DNA of 47,974 nt from assembly GCA_017518975.1 (NCBI GenBank), contig JAFWTH010000053.1, positions 1-47,974 of the forward strand. The letters are read 5' to 3'. A program made the position numbers and the translations under genes. The notes beneath the pieces are model-generated. The model did not search any database. It saw nothing but the letters and a program-made list of their open reading frames with translations, and was not told the DNA's origin. This document shows positions 7,768-16,800 of the stretch, in pieces (within the stretch, counting starts at the first letter, position 1; every line of letters starts with the position of its first letter). Source of the DNA: Clostridia bacterium. GTDB taxonomy: Bacteria > Bacillota > Clostridia > Oscillospirales > CAG-272.

Positions 7768-8775
7768 CTATCTGTCTTCGCGAAAGTAAGATAAGCCCAG
7801 ATGTGACGGAGGTTGATACTCTCGCTTTTTTCGTGCGCTTGTGATAATCAGAACTATTATTGTCACGATATAAGGTATCATTTTGAAAAGCTTATCATAT
7901 CCTTGCGGGAATTTAATATTCAGACCGAGCGCAGGGATAAGGTCGTAAAGATTCAAAAGGAGACCGAACAGGATCGCACCGACGACCGCCATATGCGGTT
8001 TCCAAATGGCGAAGATAACCAACGCGATAGCTATCCAGCCGAGCGGTTCGATCGTATCGTTTGACCAGCCGTTCTTGTCGATGCAGTAGAAGAAACCGCC
8101 GAGGCCTGCAATCATACTCCCTATACAGGTGGCAAAATATTTATATTTGTTTACGTTGATTCCCGCTGCGTCTGCAGTTGCCGGATTCTCTCCGACTGCT
8201 CTGAGATGCAACCCAATGCGTGTTTTGAAAAGAATGAAAGACGCGATGAATGCTATTATAAGGCCAAGATAGACCAGAAATCTGTATGACAGGAATATTT
8301 CTCCGAACCAGCCGAGTTTAGAAGCGAACGGAAGGGTTGATTTGAAAAGTTTACTCGTGGCGTCAATCCTGACCGAGGGAATATCTACGTGTGTGATCTT
8401 GATTATCGAAGCTCCGAAAAAGTTGCCTATGCCGATCCCGAACGTTGTGAGCGCAAGACCTGTAACGTTCTGATTTGCACGAAGAGTAACAGTCAGAAAA
8501 CAGTAGATCAGACCCATGACCAGGGAACCGATAAGGCAAGCGAGCATCGGAATGATAATAGTGAGGAACGGATTCATCTCAGGTACCTGACCGTAGAAGA
8601 ATGCGGCAATAACGCCGCTTATTCCTCCTACTGCCATAACTCCCGGAATACCAAGATTCAGATGTCCTGATTTTTCCGTAAGAATCTCTCCGGTCGCGCC
8701 GAAAAGGACAGGCATCCCGTTATTGATCGAACTTGTCAGTACATAAACAAATTTTGATAAAAAAGCCTCAAACAT
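7768..8775 (-). CDS. nupQ: Purine nucleoside ABC transporter permease NupQ-type
   Basis: A 335-residue inner-membrane permease of the BPD_transp_2 family (LivM/RbsC-like fold), about eight to ten hydrophobic segments. Motifs GATGEILTEKSGHLNLGIPG near the N-terminus (about 24-43) and AVGENPATADAAGINVNKYK (about 192-211) are characteristic of the permeases that partner BMP-type nucleoside-binding lipoproteins. It would form the channel with NupP. Its start codon overlaps the nupP stop by one base (TAATG), implying translational coupling. The specificity is inferred from the operon, which begins with a guanine riboswitch and xpt. Confidence 0.92.
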   Translation of the reverse strand: MFEAFLSKFVYVLTSSINNGMPVLFGATGEILTEKSGHLNLGIPGVMAVGGISGVIAAFFYGQVPEMNPFLTIIIPMLACLIGSLVMGLIYCFLTVTLRANQNVTGLALTTFGIGIGNFFGASIIKITHVDIPSVRIDATSKLFKSTLPFASKLGWFGEIFLSYRFLVYLGLIIAFIASFILFKTRIGLHLRAVGENPATADAAGINVNKYKYFATCIGSMIAGLGGFFYCIDKNGWSNDTIEPLGWIAIALVIFAIWKPHMAVVGAILFGLLLNLYDLIPALGLNIKFPQGYDKLFKMIPYIVTIIVLIITSARKKREYQPPSHLGLSYFREDR

Positions 8776-9908
8776 TACGATACGCCTCCTTTCCTCTTAC
8801 GGAATACGATCTTATAGTTTATAAAGAACTCACATCCGATAATGAAGAGAATAATAATACCTGTCACGATATTTGCAAAGTTGTCATCAAGGTTTAGAGC
8901 GGGTGAAGAAGCGACTTGAATTGCACCCTTTTCAAGGAAGACTATCAGGAAAGACGTGAGTGCCATATAGAGCGGATTAAAATGTGCCATCCAGGAAACA
9001 ATGATAGCTGTAAATCCACGGCCACCTTCAATGTCTGTCGTTAAAGTATGATGCACTCCTGAAACAAGTATCAGTCCGGCAAGTCCGCAAATAGCGCCGG
9101 AAATTACAACAGTTCTGATTATGACTTTCTTTACGTTAATCCCGATATATCTTGCCGTTTTCTCACTTTCGCCAACAACTGAAATCTCGTATCCGTGTTT
9201 GCTGTATTTCAGATAAACGAAAACGATCAACATAATAACGAAGACGATCAGGATATTCAAAAGGAAATTTCTTCCTACAAACCCGCTGCCGCCGATTTCG
9301 GGAAACCAACCCGCATGCGATTTTCGGTTTATGATTCCGATAACGTTGTTGCCGGAGTTTTTACTCCATCTGAATGTAAGGAATGCCGCGAAGTTAAGCG
9401 CGATATAATTCATCATTAAAGTGAACAACGTTTCGTTCGTGTTCAGAAAAGCTTTGAAAATACCCGGAATCAAAGCCCATAACCCACCGGCGATCAGTGC
9501 TGAAGCAATCATAATTAAATATAAAGCAAAATCGGGCACCTTTCCGGGAAGGAATTTCATGCATGCAGTAGCCGCGACAGCGCCCATAATGATCTGACCT
9601 TGACCGCCGATGTTCCAGAATCTCATTTTGAACGAGAGTGTGAGCGCAAGTCCGACGACGAGAAGAAGAGCTGTATCCTGAAGAAGGTTCCAGATCCTTA
9701 GCTCATTTCCTATCGCGCCGTCAACCATAGCTTTATACATCTCAAACGGATTCTGTCCGGTTATCAGAAGAGTTATAATTGCTACGACAATCAGAGCGAT
9801 CAAAACTGCCGATACACGAATCAAAGCGGATTTCCACCAAACGATAGATCCTCTTTTTATAATATGAAACAAAGGATCTCTGATTTTTTTTGTTTTTTCG
9901 CCGGTCAT
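8775..9908 (-). CDS. nupP: Purine nucleoside ABC transporter permease NupP-type
   Basis: A 377-residue permease, the second channel subunit. After a cytoplasmic N-terminal tail of about 27 residues come about eight membrane segments. The segment LALTLSFKMRFWNIGGQGQ (about 86-104), near the middle of the N-terminal half, and GESEKTARYIGINVKKV (about 241-257) are typical of this subfamily. It is longer than NupQ because of the N-terminal extension, as usual. Its ATG overlaps the nupO stop by one base (TGATG). Confidence 0.92.
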   Translation of the reverse strand: MTGEKTKKIRDPLFHIIKRGSIVWWKSALIRVSAVLIALIVVAIITLLITGQNPFEMYKAMVDGAIGNELRIWNLLQDTALLLVVGLALTLSFKMRFWNIGGQGQIIMGAVAATACMKFLPGKVPDFALYLIMIASALIAGGLWALIPGIFKAFLNTNETLFTLMMNYIALNFAAFLTFRWSKNSGNNVIGIINRKSHAGWFPEIGGSGFVGRNFLLNILIVFVIMLIVFVYLKYSKHGYEISVVGESEKTARYIGINVKKVIIRTVVISGAICGLAGLILVSGVHHTLTTDIEGGRGFTAIIVSWMAHFNPLYMALTSFLIVFLEKGAIQVASSPALNLDDNFANIVTGIIILFIIGCEFFINYKIVFRKRKGGVS

Positions 9909-11461
9909 CAGTTTGTGTCCTCCGTTCGATCATCTTCTGCAGGTTCTTTGAAGTTTTTTGTCATTAAAAGTCCAATTTGTTCTTTTGTGGCTTTCCTTCC
10001 GTCAACGATTCCTGCGATCCTTCCGGAACCTATTACCATTATTCTGTCGCATAGTTCAACGAGAACGTCGAGGTCTTCTCCGACAAATATTACAGCAACG
10101 CCGTTCGCTTTTTGCTGATTTAAAAGACTATATATCATATAAGATGAATTGATATCAAGTCCTCTTACCGGATACGCAGCCATAAGTACCGTAGGGGTCG
10201 AAGCAATTTCTCGTCCAACAAGTACTTTCTGTACGTTTCCGCCTGATAATCTTCTTACAGGAGTGGAAGCGCTCGGTGTAACGACTTCAAGACTTGAAAT
10301 TATCTCATTAGCGAGATCTCTTGGCTCTTTTCGTTTGAGAAAGACAGATTTACCTTTGCCGTAACTGCGTAACATCATATTATCTACAATGTCCATATTA
10401 CCGACAAGGCCCATTCCAAGCCTATCCTCGGGCACAAAAGATAATCGAACTCCGAGTTGTCTGATCTGAACAGGTGTCTTGTCGCGAAGATTCTCTTGTT
10501 TATCGGTTTTCGGGTCAATGTAAGTTATATTTCCGGAAGAAATATGTTGAAGTCCCGCTATGGCTTCAAGCAGTTCTCTCTGACCGCTTCCCGCTATCCC
10601 GGCTATACCGAGTATCTCTCCGGCTTTAGCGGAAAAAGAAACGTCCTGCAGAACGGGAACCCCTTCCCTGTTCAAACACTGGAGATCTTTAACGATAAGT
10701 CTGTCAACAGGATCTTTCGGTTGGACTCGCTCAATGTTGAGAGATACTTTCTTTCCTACCATCGCTTCAGTAAGAATCGACTCGTCGGCTTCAGACGTTT
10801 GAATGGTACATATATATTCGCCCTTTCGTAGGACAGCGACTCTGTCAGAGAGGGAGAGCACTTCGTGTAGTTTGTGTGTAATGATAATAATCGTCTTTCC
10901 CTCGTCCTTCATTCTTCTGAGGACATCGAATAATTTTGACGTTTCCTGTGGTGTTAGGACGGCGGTTGGCTCATCGAGTATAAGAATATTAGCGTTCCTG
11001 TAAAGAACCTTGATTATCTCGACCGTCTGCTTTTCTGAGACACTCATCTCATAGATTTTCTTCATCGGGTCAATTTCAAAACCGTACTTCTTTGCTATTG
11101 AAGAGACTTCTTTAACAGCAGATTTCAGGTTGAATCGCCCCTTGAGCCCGAGAACGATATTTTCAGCTGCTGTCAGAACGTCGACAAGCTTAAAATGCTG
11201 GTGGATCATACCTATCCCGTTGTCGAAAGCGTCTTTCGGAGAGGTTATAACAACTTCTTTTCCGTTTATGAAGATCTGTCCGGCATCTGGATAATAGATA
11301 CCGGAGATCATGTTCATCAAAGTTGTCTTTCCGCTTCCGTTCTCGCCCAAGATCGCAAGAATCTCACCTTTTTCAGCACAAAGAGAAACGTCTTTGTTTG
11401 CGACGATTGATCCGAAAGTCTTTGTTATGTTTTTCAGTTCAAGTGCTGGGATTTGTTCCAT
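9908..11461 (-). CDS. nupO: Nucleoside ABC transporter ATP-binding protein NupO-type (two NBDs)
   Basis: A 517-residue protein with two fused nucleotide-binding domains, energising NupP/NupQ. NBD1 has Walker A GENGSGKTT (about 38-46) and Walker B ILILDEPTAV. Its signature reads MSVSEKQ, where the subfamily normally has LSVGxQQ. NBD2 has a degenerate Walker A (GIAGSGQREL), an intact LSGGNVQK signature, and AAYPVRGLD in place of a catalytic-glutamate Walker B; such degeneracy in NBD2 is normal for this family. The ATG at 11461 has GGAGG upstream. It lies downstream of the binding-protein gene, separated by two hairpins that probably reduce its expression relative to the lipoprotein. Confidence 0.93.
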   Translation of the reverse strand: MEQIPALELKNITKTFGSIVANKDVSLCAEKGEILAILGENGSGKTTLMNMISGIYYPDAGQIFINGKEVVITSPKDAFDNGIGMIHQHFKLVDVLTAAENIVLGLKGRFNLKSAVKEVSSIAKKYGFEIDPMKKIYEMSVSEKQTVEIIKVLYRNANILILDEPTAVLTPQETSKLFDVLRRMKDEGKTIIIITHKLHEVLSLSDRVAVLRKGEYICTIQTSEADESILTEAMVGKKVSLNIERVQPKDPVDRLIVKDLQCLNREGVPVLQDVSFSAKAGEILGIAGIAGSGQRELLEAIAGLQHISSGNITYIDPKTDKQENLRDKTPVQIRQLGVRLSFVPEDRLGMGLVGNMDIVDNMMLRSYGKGKSVFLKRKEPRDLANEIISSLEVVTPSASTPVRRLSGGNVQKVLVGREIASTPTVLMAAYPVRGLDINSSYMIYSLLNQQKANGVAVIFVGEDLDVLVELCDRIMVIGSGRIAGIVDGRKATKEQIGLLMTKNFKEPAEDDRTEDTN

Positions 11462-11484
11462 TTTTTTCCTCCGGTTTTGATCCT

Positions 11485-11511
11485 AAAAAGGAAGTCTCAT
11501 AAATGAGGCTT
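11485..11511 (-). terminator. Terminator-like hairpin just upstream of nupO
   Basis: On the minus strand AAGCCTCAT and ATGAGACTT pair (one A-C mismatch), then a C pair and TTTTT. It sits 24 bases before the nupO start, so it is probably a partial terminator or attenuator between the lipoprotein gene and the transporter genes. Confidence 0.5.
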
Positions 11512-11550
11512 TCTTTTCGGAACCAAAATATCCTTCCTGATAATCCGATA

Positions 11551-11577
11551 AGGCGGAGCATATCAAATGCTCCGCCT
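11551..11577 (-). other. Strong intercistronic hairpin after the lipoprotein gene
   Basis: AGGCGGAGCAT and ATGCTCCGCCT form a perfect 11-bp stem with a five-base loop, 19 bases past the lipoprotein stop. No U-tract follows on the minus strand (TATCGGATTATC). The placement is like hairpins that protect the 3' end of highly expressed binding-protein mRNAs. Confidence 0.7.
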
Positions 11578-11596
11578 CACGGATCAATCAAATAAA

Positions 11597-12901
11597 TCAG
11601 AACATTGCGTTGAGAAGCTCGATGCCGTCGATTTGAATGTCAAAGTATGGAGCAGAACGATATTCAGACTCTAAGAATGCTCCGTCTTTAACTACTTCGG
11701 TATCGCCCTGGAAAGCTTCGTCCGTGTCGACGTCAGCCTGATAACCGGTGAGATGACCTTCATCATCAACGGTAGCGTTGACATTCTTATCCTCGGTAAC
11801 GGTAACGGTGAACGCGGAGGTGTCAAAAACGTTGATCTCGCCGTTCTGGAGCTTTGTTTTAGCTTCTTCGATTGCTTCAACGGTTCCTTCGGCAGCAGCC
11901 TTTTCGTTGACTTCGGTGAGAACGACGGACTCGGTCTCAAGAGTTCCGGTCCAGTCGGTGTCGATATCCTTGCCGTTCTTTACACAGTCAATAATGTATT
12001 CGAAGTAAGGTTCCCAGTTGATTCTTGAGGAGACTATGAAGGTGTTCGGGCAGGCCTCGGCAGTTGATCCGTTGTAGGAGATGTCAGGAACTCCGGCATC
12101 TTCGCAAGCGGTAGGAGCGCCCATGGAGTCGGCGTGCTGGCTGATGAGTTTGCATCCGCGCTGAATAAGAGTTTCAGCAGCATTCTTTTCAGCGGTCTCG
12201 TCGTACCAGCTGCCGGTAAACTGAACTTCCATCGTAGCAGTCGGGCAAACCGAACGAGCTCCGAGGAAGAAAGAGGTGTATCCGGAAATAACTTCAGCAT
12301 AGGTGTACGCGCCGACGTAACCGATCTTAGCTTCTTCAGCGGTGAAGTCGCCGTTCTCGATCATTTCATTGAGCTTCATGCCTGCTGCGATACCTGCAAG
12401 ATATCTGCCTTCATAAATAGAGGCAAATGCATTGTGGAAATTGTCAAGTTCTTCGGTGTGAGCCTGCGTGCCGGTTGCGTGGCAGAATTCAACGTCCGGG
12501 AACTCTTCGGCGGCTCTGATAAGAAACTCTTCGTGACCGAAGCTATCGGCGAAAATGAGGGAGCAACCCTGGCCGACGAGGTCGGCAGCTGCTTCATAGC
12601 ATTCATTTCCTTCGGGGATCGGCACTTTTTCAAGATAGGTGACACCGAGTTTTTCACAAGCGGCCTTCGCGCCGTCCATGAAGTTGCGGTCGTATGTGGA
12701 GTTCTGGTCGTGGAGGTAGATAAAGCCGAATTTCAGTTCGTCTTCATTACCTTCTTCTTTGCTTTCGGATTCGTCGGGAGTAACCGACTGATCCGGAGTT
12801 TTCGATTCCTGCGGCTTTTCTTCATTGTTACAGGAAGCGAGAGCGATGCAGAGCGAGAATACCATCGCGAGCATCAAAATGACTGAGAGTACCTTCTTCA
12901 T
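11597..12901 (-). CDS. BMP-family nucleoside-binding lipoprotein
   Basis: A 434-residue extracellular solute-binding protein of the BMP (PnrA/TmpC) family, which delivers purine nucleosides to the NupOPQ transporter. It starts with a lipoprotein signal peptide (about 1-24) ending in the lipobox LASC. A charged low-complexity linker rich in E, S, P and D follows (about 25-55), then the BMP domain beginning FGFIYLHDQNSTYDRNF. Features such as GIAAGMKLNE, KIGYVGAY and QHADSMGAP are family-typical. It is about 70 residues longer than many homologs because of the linker and a C-terminal extension. The RBS AAGGAG is strong. The neighbouring riboswitch and xpt support a guanine or xanthine nucleoside ligand, but the residues do not prove it. 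Confidence 0.93.
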   Translation of the reverse strand: MKKVLSVILMLAMVFSLCIALASCNNEEKPQESKTPDQSVTPDESESKEEGNEDELKFGFIYLHDQNSTYDRNFMDGAKAACEKLGVTYLEKVPIPEGNECYEAAADLVGQGCSLIFADSFGHEEFLIRAAEEFPDVEFCHATGTQAHTEELDNFHNAFASIYEGRYLAGIAAGMKLNEMIENGDFTAEEAKIGYVGAYTYAEVISGYTSFFLGARSVCPTATMEVQFTGSWYDETAEKNAAETLIQRGCKLISQHADSMGAPTACEDAGVPDISYNGSTAEACPNTFIVSSRINWEPYFEYIIDCVKNGKDIDTDWTGTLETESVVLTEVNEKAAAEGTVEAIEEAKTKLQNGEINVFDTSAFTVTVTEDKNVNATVDDEGHLTGYQADVDTDEAFQGDTEVVKDGAFLESEYRSAPYFDIQIDGIELLNAMF

Positions 12902-12964
12902 TTTGTTTCTCCTTCAAAGAAAATATTTATGTAATAAAATTACATACAAATTTAAGATCCGCAC

Positions 12965-13537
12965 TCAGCGGCGGAACGTTATACCGGATTCGGACATCGA
13001 CTCGATGATTGCAAGAGATTCAACCCTGATGCCTTCTCTTCTCAAACGGTCGCCACCGCCCTGAAATCCTTTTTCGATCTCGATCGCGGCGCCCACAACC
13101 GACGCGCCTGCGTCATCTACGATTTTTATTAACCCGCGAAGCGCTTCTCCGTTCGCCAGAAAGTCGTCAACAATAAGAACTCTATCTTCAGAAGATAAAT
13201 ATTCAGCGGAAACGGTCGCCTGATAATCGTTTCCATGAGTGAACGAATGTATCCGTGCACTGAGAACAGTACCGTCGACGTTTAATGATTTGCTCTTTTT
13301 TGCAAATAAAAGCGGAACTCCAAACAATGAGGCAACTGCAAAACCGAATGCGATTCCGCTTGCTTCGATAGTGAGTACTTTAGTGACAGATGATCCGGAA
13401 AAAAGTGAGTGAACCTCACGGGCCATTTTGATTGTAAATGAAGTATCTATCTGCTGATTGAGGAAGCTGCCTACCTGAAGTACATCACCTTCGAGAACTC
13501 GTCCGTCACGCAGGATCCTCTCTTCAAGTTCCAACAT
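12965..13537 (-). CDS. xpt: Xanthine phosphoribosyltransferase
   Basis: A 190-residue type I phosphoribosyltransferase that converts xanthine (and often guanine) plus PRPP to the nucleotide. The PRPP-binding motif VLIVDDFLANGEAL is clear (about 126-139), and the N-terminal DVLQVGSFLNQQID segment matches Xpt rather than adenine PRT. The frame is open up to 13621, but that part is the riboswitch and terminator; the ATG at 13537 has GGAGG six bases upstream and gives the standard MLELEERI start. It is the first gene of the purine-transport operon, directly controlled by the guanine riboswitch. Confidence 0.95.
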   Translation of the reverse strand: MLELEERILRDGRVLEGDVLQVGSFLNQQIDTSFTIKMAREVHSLFSGSSVTKVLTIEASGIAFGFAVASLFGVPLLFAKKSKSLNVDGTVLSARIHSFTHGNDYQATVSAEYLSSEDRVLIVDDFLANGEALRGLIKIVDDAGASVVGAAIEIEKGFQGGGDRLRREGIRVESLAIIESMSESGITFRR

Positions 13538-13549
13538 ATCGTTCCTCCG

Positions 13550-13583
13550 AAAAAAAGAAAAAGCAGCCGGTTTGACCTGCTGC
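13550..13583 (-). terminator. Riboswitch expression-platform terminator
   Basis: On the minus strand GCAGCAGGT and ACCGGCTGC (13583-13575 and 13571-13563) pair with one A-G mismatch around a three-base loop, followed by TTTTTCTTTTTTT. It ends just before the xpt SD, as expected for a ligand-dependent OFF switch. Confidence 0.85.
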
Positions 13584-13610
13584 CATTTAAGGATGAATGA
13601 AAAAATGAAA

Positions 13611-13674
13611 CCAATAGTCACAGCTTTGGCGCTGCGGTAGAAACGATCGGGCCATTCATCCGAAAATATATTGG
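13611..13674 (-). ncRNA. Guanine-class purine riboswitch aptamer
   Basis: P1 is CCAATA/TATTGG (13674-13669 with 13616-13611). The conserved UAUA of J1/2, GUUUCUACC of J2/3 and GACUA of J3/1 are all present. P3 is GCAGC/GCUGU and the L2-L3 contact is kept as UGG with GCC. The base corresponding to C74 in the B. subtilis xpt riboswitch is C, which predicts guanine/hypoxanthine rather than adenine; U47 and U51 are also kept, arguing against the known 2'-deoxyguanosine variants. L2 is slightly longer and L3 slightly shorter than in the B. subtilis xpt aptamer. Confidence 0.93.
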
Positions 13675-13691
13675 CAACAAATTATATATAT

Positions 13692-13720
13692 ATGGTATCA
13701 CATCGTAAAATCAAAGTCAA
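13692..13720 (-). promoter_or_regulatory. Promoter of the xpt-nup operon
   Basis: -35 TTGACT (13720-13715), 17-base spacer, -10 TACCAT (13697-13692). A TATATATAAT stretch lies directly downstream. The transcript would start around 13685 and enter the riboswitch P1 about ten bases later. Confidence 0.7.
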
Positions 13721-13741
13721 CTGACAAGTAAGAATTTTTCC

Positions 13742-13777
13742 GACAATTTTATACATTATGGTATTGTTAAAATTGTC
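13742..13777. repeat. 10-bp perfect inverted repeat upstream of the xpt promoter
   Basis: GACAATTTTA (13742-13751) and TAAAATTGTC (13768-13777) flank a 16-base spacer, 21 bases upstream of the xpt -35. The 321 bases between polC and xpt otherwise hold the riboswitch, two terminators and the promoter. Whether this is an operator is unknown. Confidence 0.5.
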
Positions 13778-13830
13778 ACATTCGCTATTGCTCAAAGATA
13801 ATAGTACTATATGTTGTGTTAAAACATAAT

Positions 13831-13851
13831 CCCCTCCTGTTTTAGGAGGGG
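13831..13851 (-). terminator. Terminator after polC
   Basis: CCCCTCC and GGAGGGG form a 7-bp GC-rich stem with a seven-base loop, seven bases past the polC stop. On the minus strand it is followed by ATTATGTTTTAAC, a weak U-tract. It probably ends the long pyrH-polC operon. Confidence 0.7.
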
Positions 13852-13858
13852 ACTAGAA

Positions 13859-16800
13859 CTAAAACATTGTGACTTGGTCCGATTTGGGAAGTGAAGAGGT
13901 AACGCCGTTCTTTTCGAGCACTTCAAGGACGGCTTTCGTAACACCCGCTTTCATTTTAAGATCTTCGATTGAAAAGATCTCTCCCGAGTCTCTTGCTGTT
14001 GCGATATTTTCAGCTGCGGATGCACCGACTCCCGGGAGTGAGTCGAACGGCATACGTATAGAACCATTCTCCGGAACGAATCTGTGTGCGTCAGATTTTT
14101 TGAAATCGACAGGGAGAAACTTATATCCTCTCTGCAGGCATTCGTTAACGAGTGCAAGAGCGTCAAGCGAGTCGAGTTCTTTTTTCGAAGCCTCCTTACC
14201 AAGTTTCGTTATTCTTGAGATCTCGTTATTTACTGCTGGCAGTCCTCCTGCTACGATCTCTCCGTTAAACCCGTCGGGCGCGGCTGTGAAATACGCAGAG
14301 TAAAACGCAGTTGGGTAATAGATCTTATACCATCCGAGACGCAACGCGTCCATTACGTATGCGGCCGCATGTGCTTTTGGGAACATGTATTTGATTTTTT
14401 TGCACGAGTCGATATACCAGTCGGGAACGGAGTGTTCTCGCATAACGGATTCAAATTCAGGAGACAGCCCCTTCCCTTTTCTTACACTTTCCATAATCTG
14501 GAAAGCCGTGCTTTTCTCAATACCATATTGATGAATGAGAGTCAGCATGATATCGTCTCGGCATCCGATAACGTCTTTGATCGTACAAGTTCCGTTTCGA
14601 ATCAATTCATCAGCGTTTCCGATCCATACGTTTGTCCCGTGAGTCAGTCCGGAAATCTGAAGAAGGTCAGCAAAGCAAGTCGGCTTCGATTCCATAAGTA
14701 CTCCACGGATGAATCTGGTACCCATCTCAGGAAGACCTAAAGTTCCGGTTTCACTGTTTATCTGTTGAGGTGTAACACCGATCGGAGAAGTCGATGTGAA
14801 GAGTCTATACACTTCCGGATCACACATGGGTACGTCAAGAATATTTGTTCCCGAGTACTCTTCCAATCTTTTATATTTTGTTGGAATATCGTGTCCGAGT
14901 ATGTCGAGCTTCAGGATTGTATCATGTAAGTATTTGAACTCAAAATGTGTTGTGATAATTGAAGAATCAGCATCATCCGCGGGGTGTTGTATCGGGCAGA
15001 ACTCGTAAACGTCGTGCCCGCCCGGAACAATAATAATACCTCCCGGATGCTGACCGGTCGTCCTTTTTACGCCAACGCACCCACTGATCAGGCGGTCAAT
15101 TTCAGCCCGATTTACCATTATTCCGCGGTCTTCAAGGTATTTAACGGTGAATCCGTATGCCGTTTTGTCAGCAAGCGCGCCTATCGTGCCCGCACGGAAA
15201 GCATGTCCTTCTCCGAAAAGGACTTCCGTGAATTTATGGGCGTCTGCCTGTACGTCCCCCGAGAAATTCAGGTCAATGTCAGGTACCTTATCGCCCTTGA
15301 AACCAAGAAAAGTTTCGAACGGAATATCGTGACCGTCTCGAACCATCGGAGTACCGCACTCCGGACAATTAAGCGGCGGTAGATCGAAACCGGATTTTGC
15401 ACCCGTTGGATTCGTGAAATCCGAATACTTACACTTCGGACATCTGTAATGCGGTGGAAGTGGATTAACAAGCGTTATACCGGACATTGTAGCAACGAAA
15501 GAAGATCCTACGGAACCTCTGGAACCCACCTCATACCCTTTTGATTCACTGTTCAGAACAAGTTTTCGCGCAATAATATACATAACGGCAAATCCGTTTG
15601 TTATGATCGATTTCAGTTCTTTATCAAGTCGTTCCGAGACAATTGCCGGAAGCGGATTTCCGTATAGTTCGTGAGCAAGAGAATAACATGACTCAGTCAG
15701 TTCTTCTTCCGCGCCTTCAATATGCGGGTCGAATTTTCCTTTGGGGATAGGTCTGACGTTATCGATCATTCCGGCGATTTTCCTCGGATTATCAATAACG
15801 ATCTCTTTGGCTTTTTCATCACCCAGATAAGAAAACTCTTCGAGCATTTCCTCAGTGGTTCGGAAAAATAGCTTTGTGGGGCGGTCTGCGTCTGAATACT
15901 TCATTCCAGAAAGCAGAATGCGTCTGAATATTTCGTCTTCAGGTTCAAGATAGTGAACGTCGCACGTTGCAACGACGGGTAGCCCGTTTCTGTCAGCAAT
16001 CTCGCATAGACGTCTGTTGAGGTTTCTGAGCTCTTCTTCGTCTTTTACTCTTCCTTCATCTATTAGAAATGTATTGTTGCTGATCGGTTGTATTTCGACG
16101 TAATCGTAGAAACTTGCGATCTCGTCGATCTCATCGTCGGTTCGGTTATCAAGAACTGCGCGGAACAATTCGCCCGCCTCACATGCAGAACCGATTAGAA
16201 GTCCTTCCCTTGCCTCTGATAATTCAGTTTTCAGTATTCTCGGATAGCGCCTGAAGTATTTAAGATATGAATCCGAAACGAGTTTATATAAATTCCTCAG
16301 TCCGGTCTGATTTTTGACAAGGATTATCTGGTGATAGGTTCTTAATTTCAGCGGATCAGCTTTCTCACTCATCACGTAATTCATTCCGGCGACGTCGTGT
16401 ATTCCTTCTTCATTCAGTCGGTTGACCATCCTGTCAAAGATCATGGAAAGCATTTCGGCATCATCGGAAGCTCTGTGGTGGTTGAAATCTCCGAGCCCGT
16501 AATGTTTGGCTAAAGTATCAAGTTTATGGTTTGAAAGAGTGGGATTAAGGTAGTGGGATAGCGCTACAGTATCAAGATACGGATTATCAAAAACGATCCC
16601 GATCCTCTCCGCAGAAGCTCTGATAAATCCGGTGTCAAAAGATGCATTGTGTGCTACAAGCATTTTCCCTTTGCAGTATTCGAGAAATGAAGGAAGCACT
16701 TTATCTATCGTTCCAGCATCCTTGACGGTTTGGTCTGATATACCGGTGAGATCGGTAATCTCTTCAGGAATATGGACTTCGGGATTAACGTATTCGTCGA

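Noticed and set aside
12134..12886. 250-residue open frame on the plus strand opposite the nucleoside-binding lipoprotein gene
   Set aside because: It is an antisense shadow of a well-supported gene, without SD or family resemblance; its composition mirrors the codon bias of the real gene.
13538..13621. N-terminal extension of xpt (MTIGFIFSF...)
   Set aside because: These codons are the riboswitch 3' edge and terminator; the SD and homolog start lie at 13537.
13773..13802. Possible plus-strand promoter (TTGTCA-18-GATAAT) for a small RNA
   Set aside because: No terminator with a U-tract on the plus strand follows and the transcript would run antisense into polC; chance occurrence is likely in AT-rich spacer DNA.
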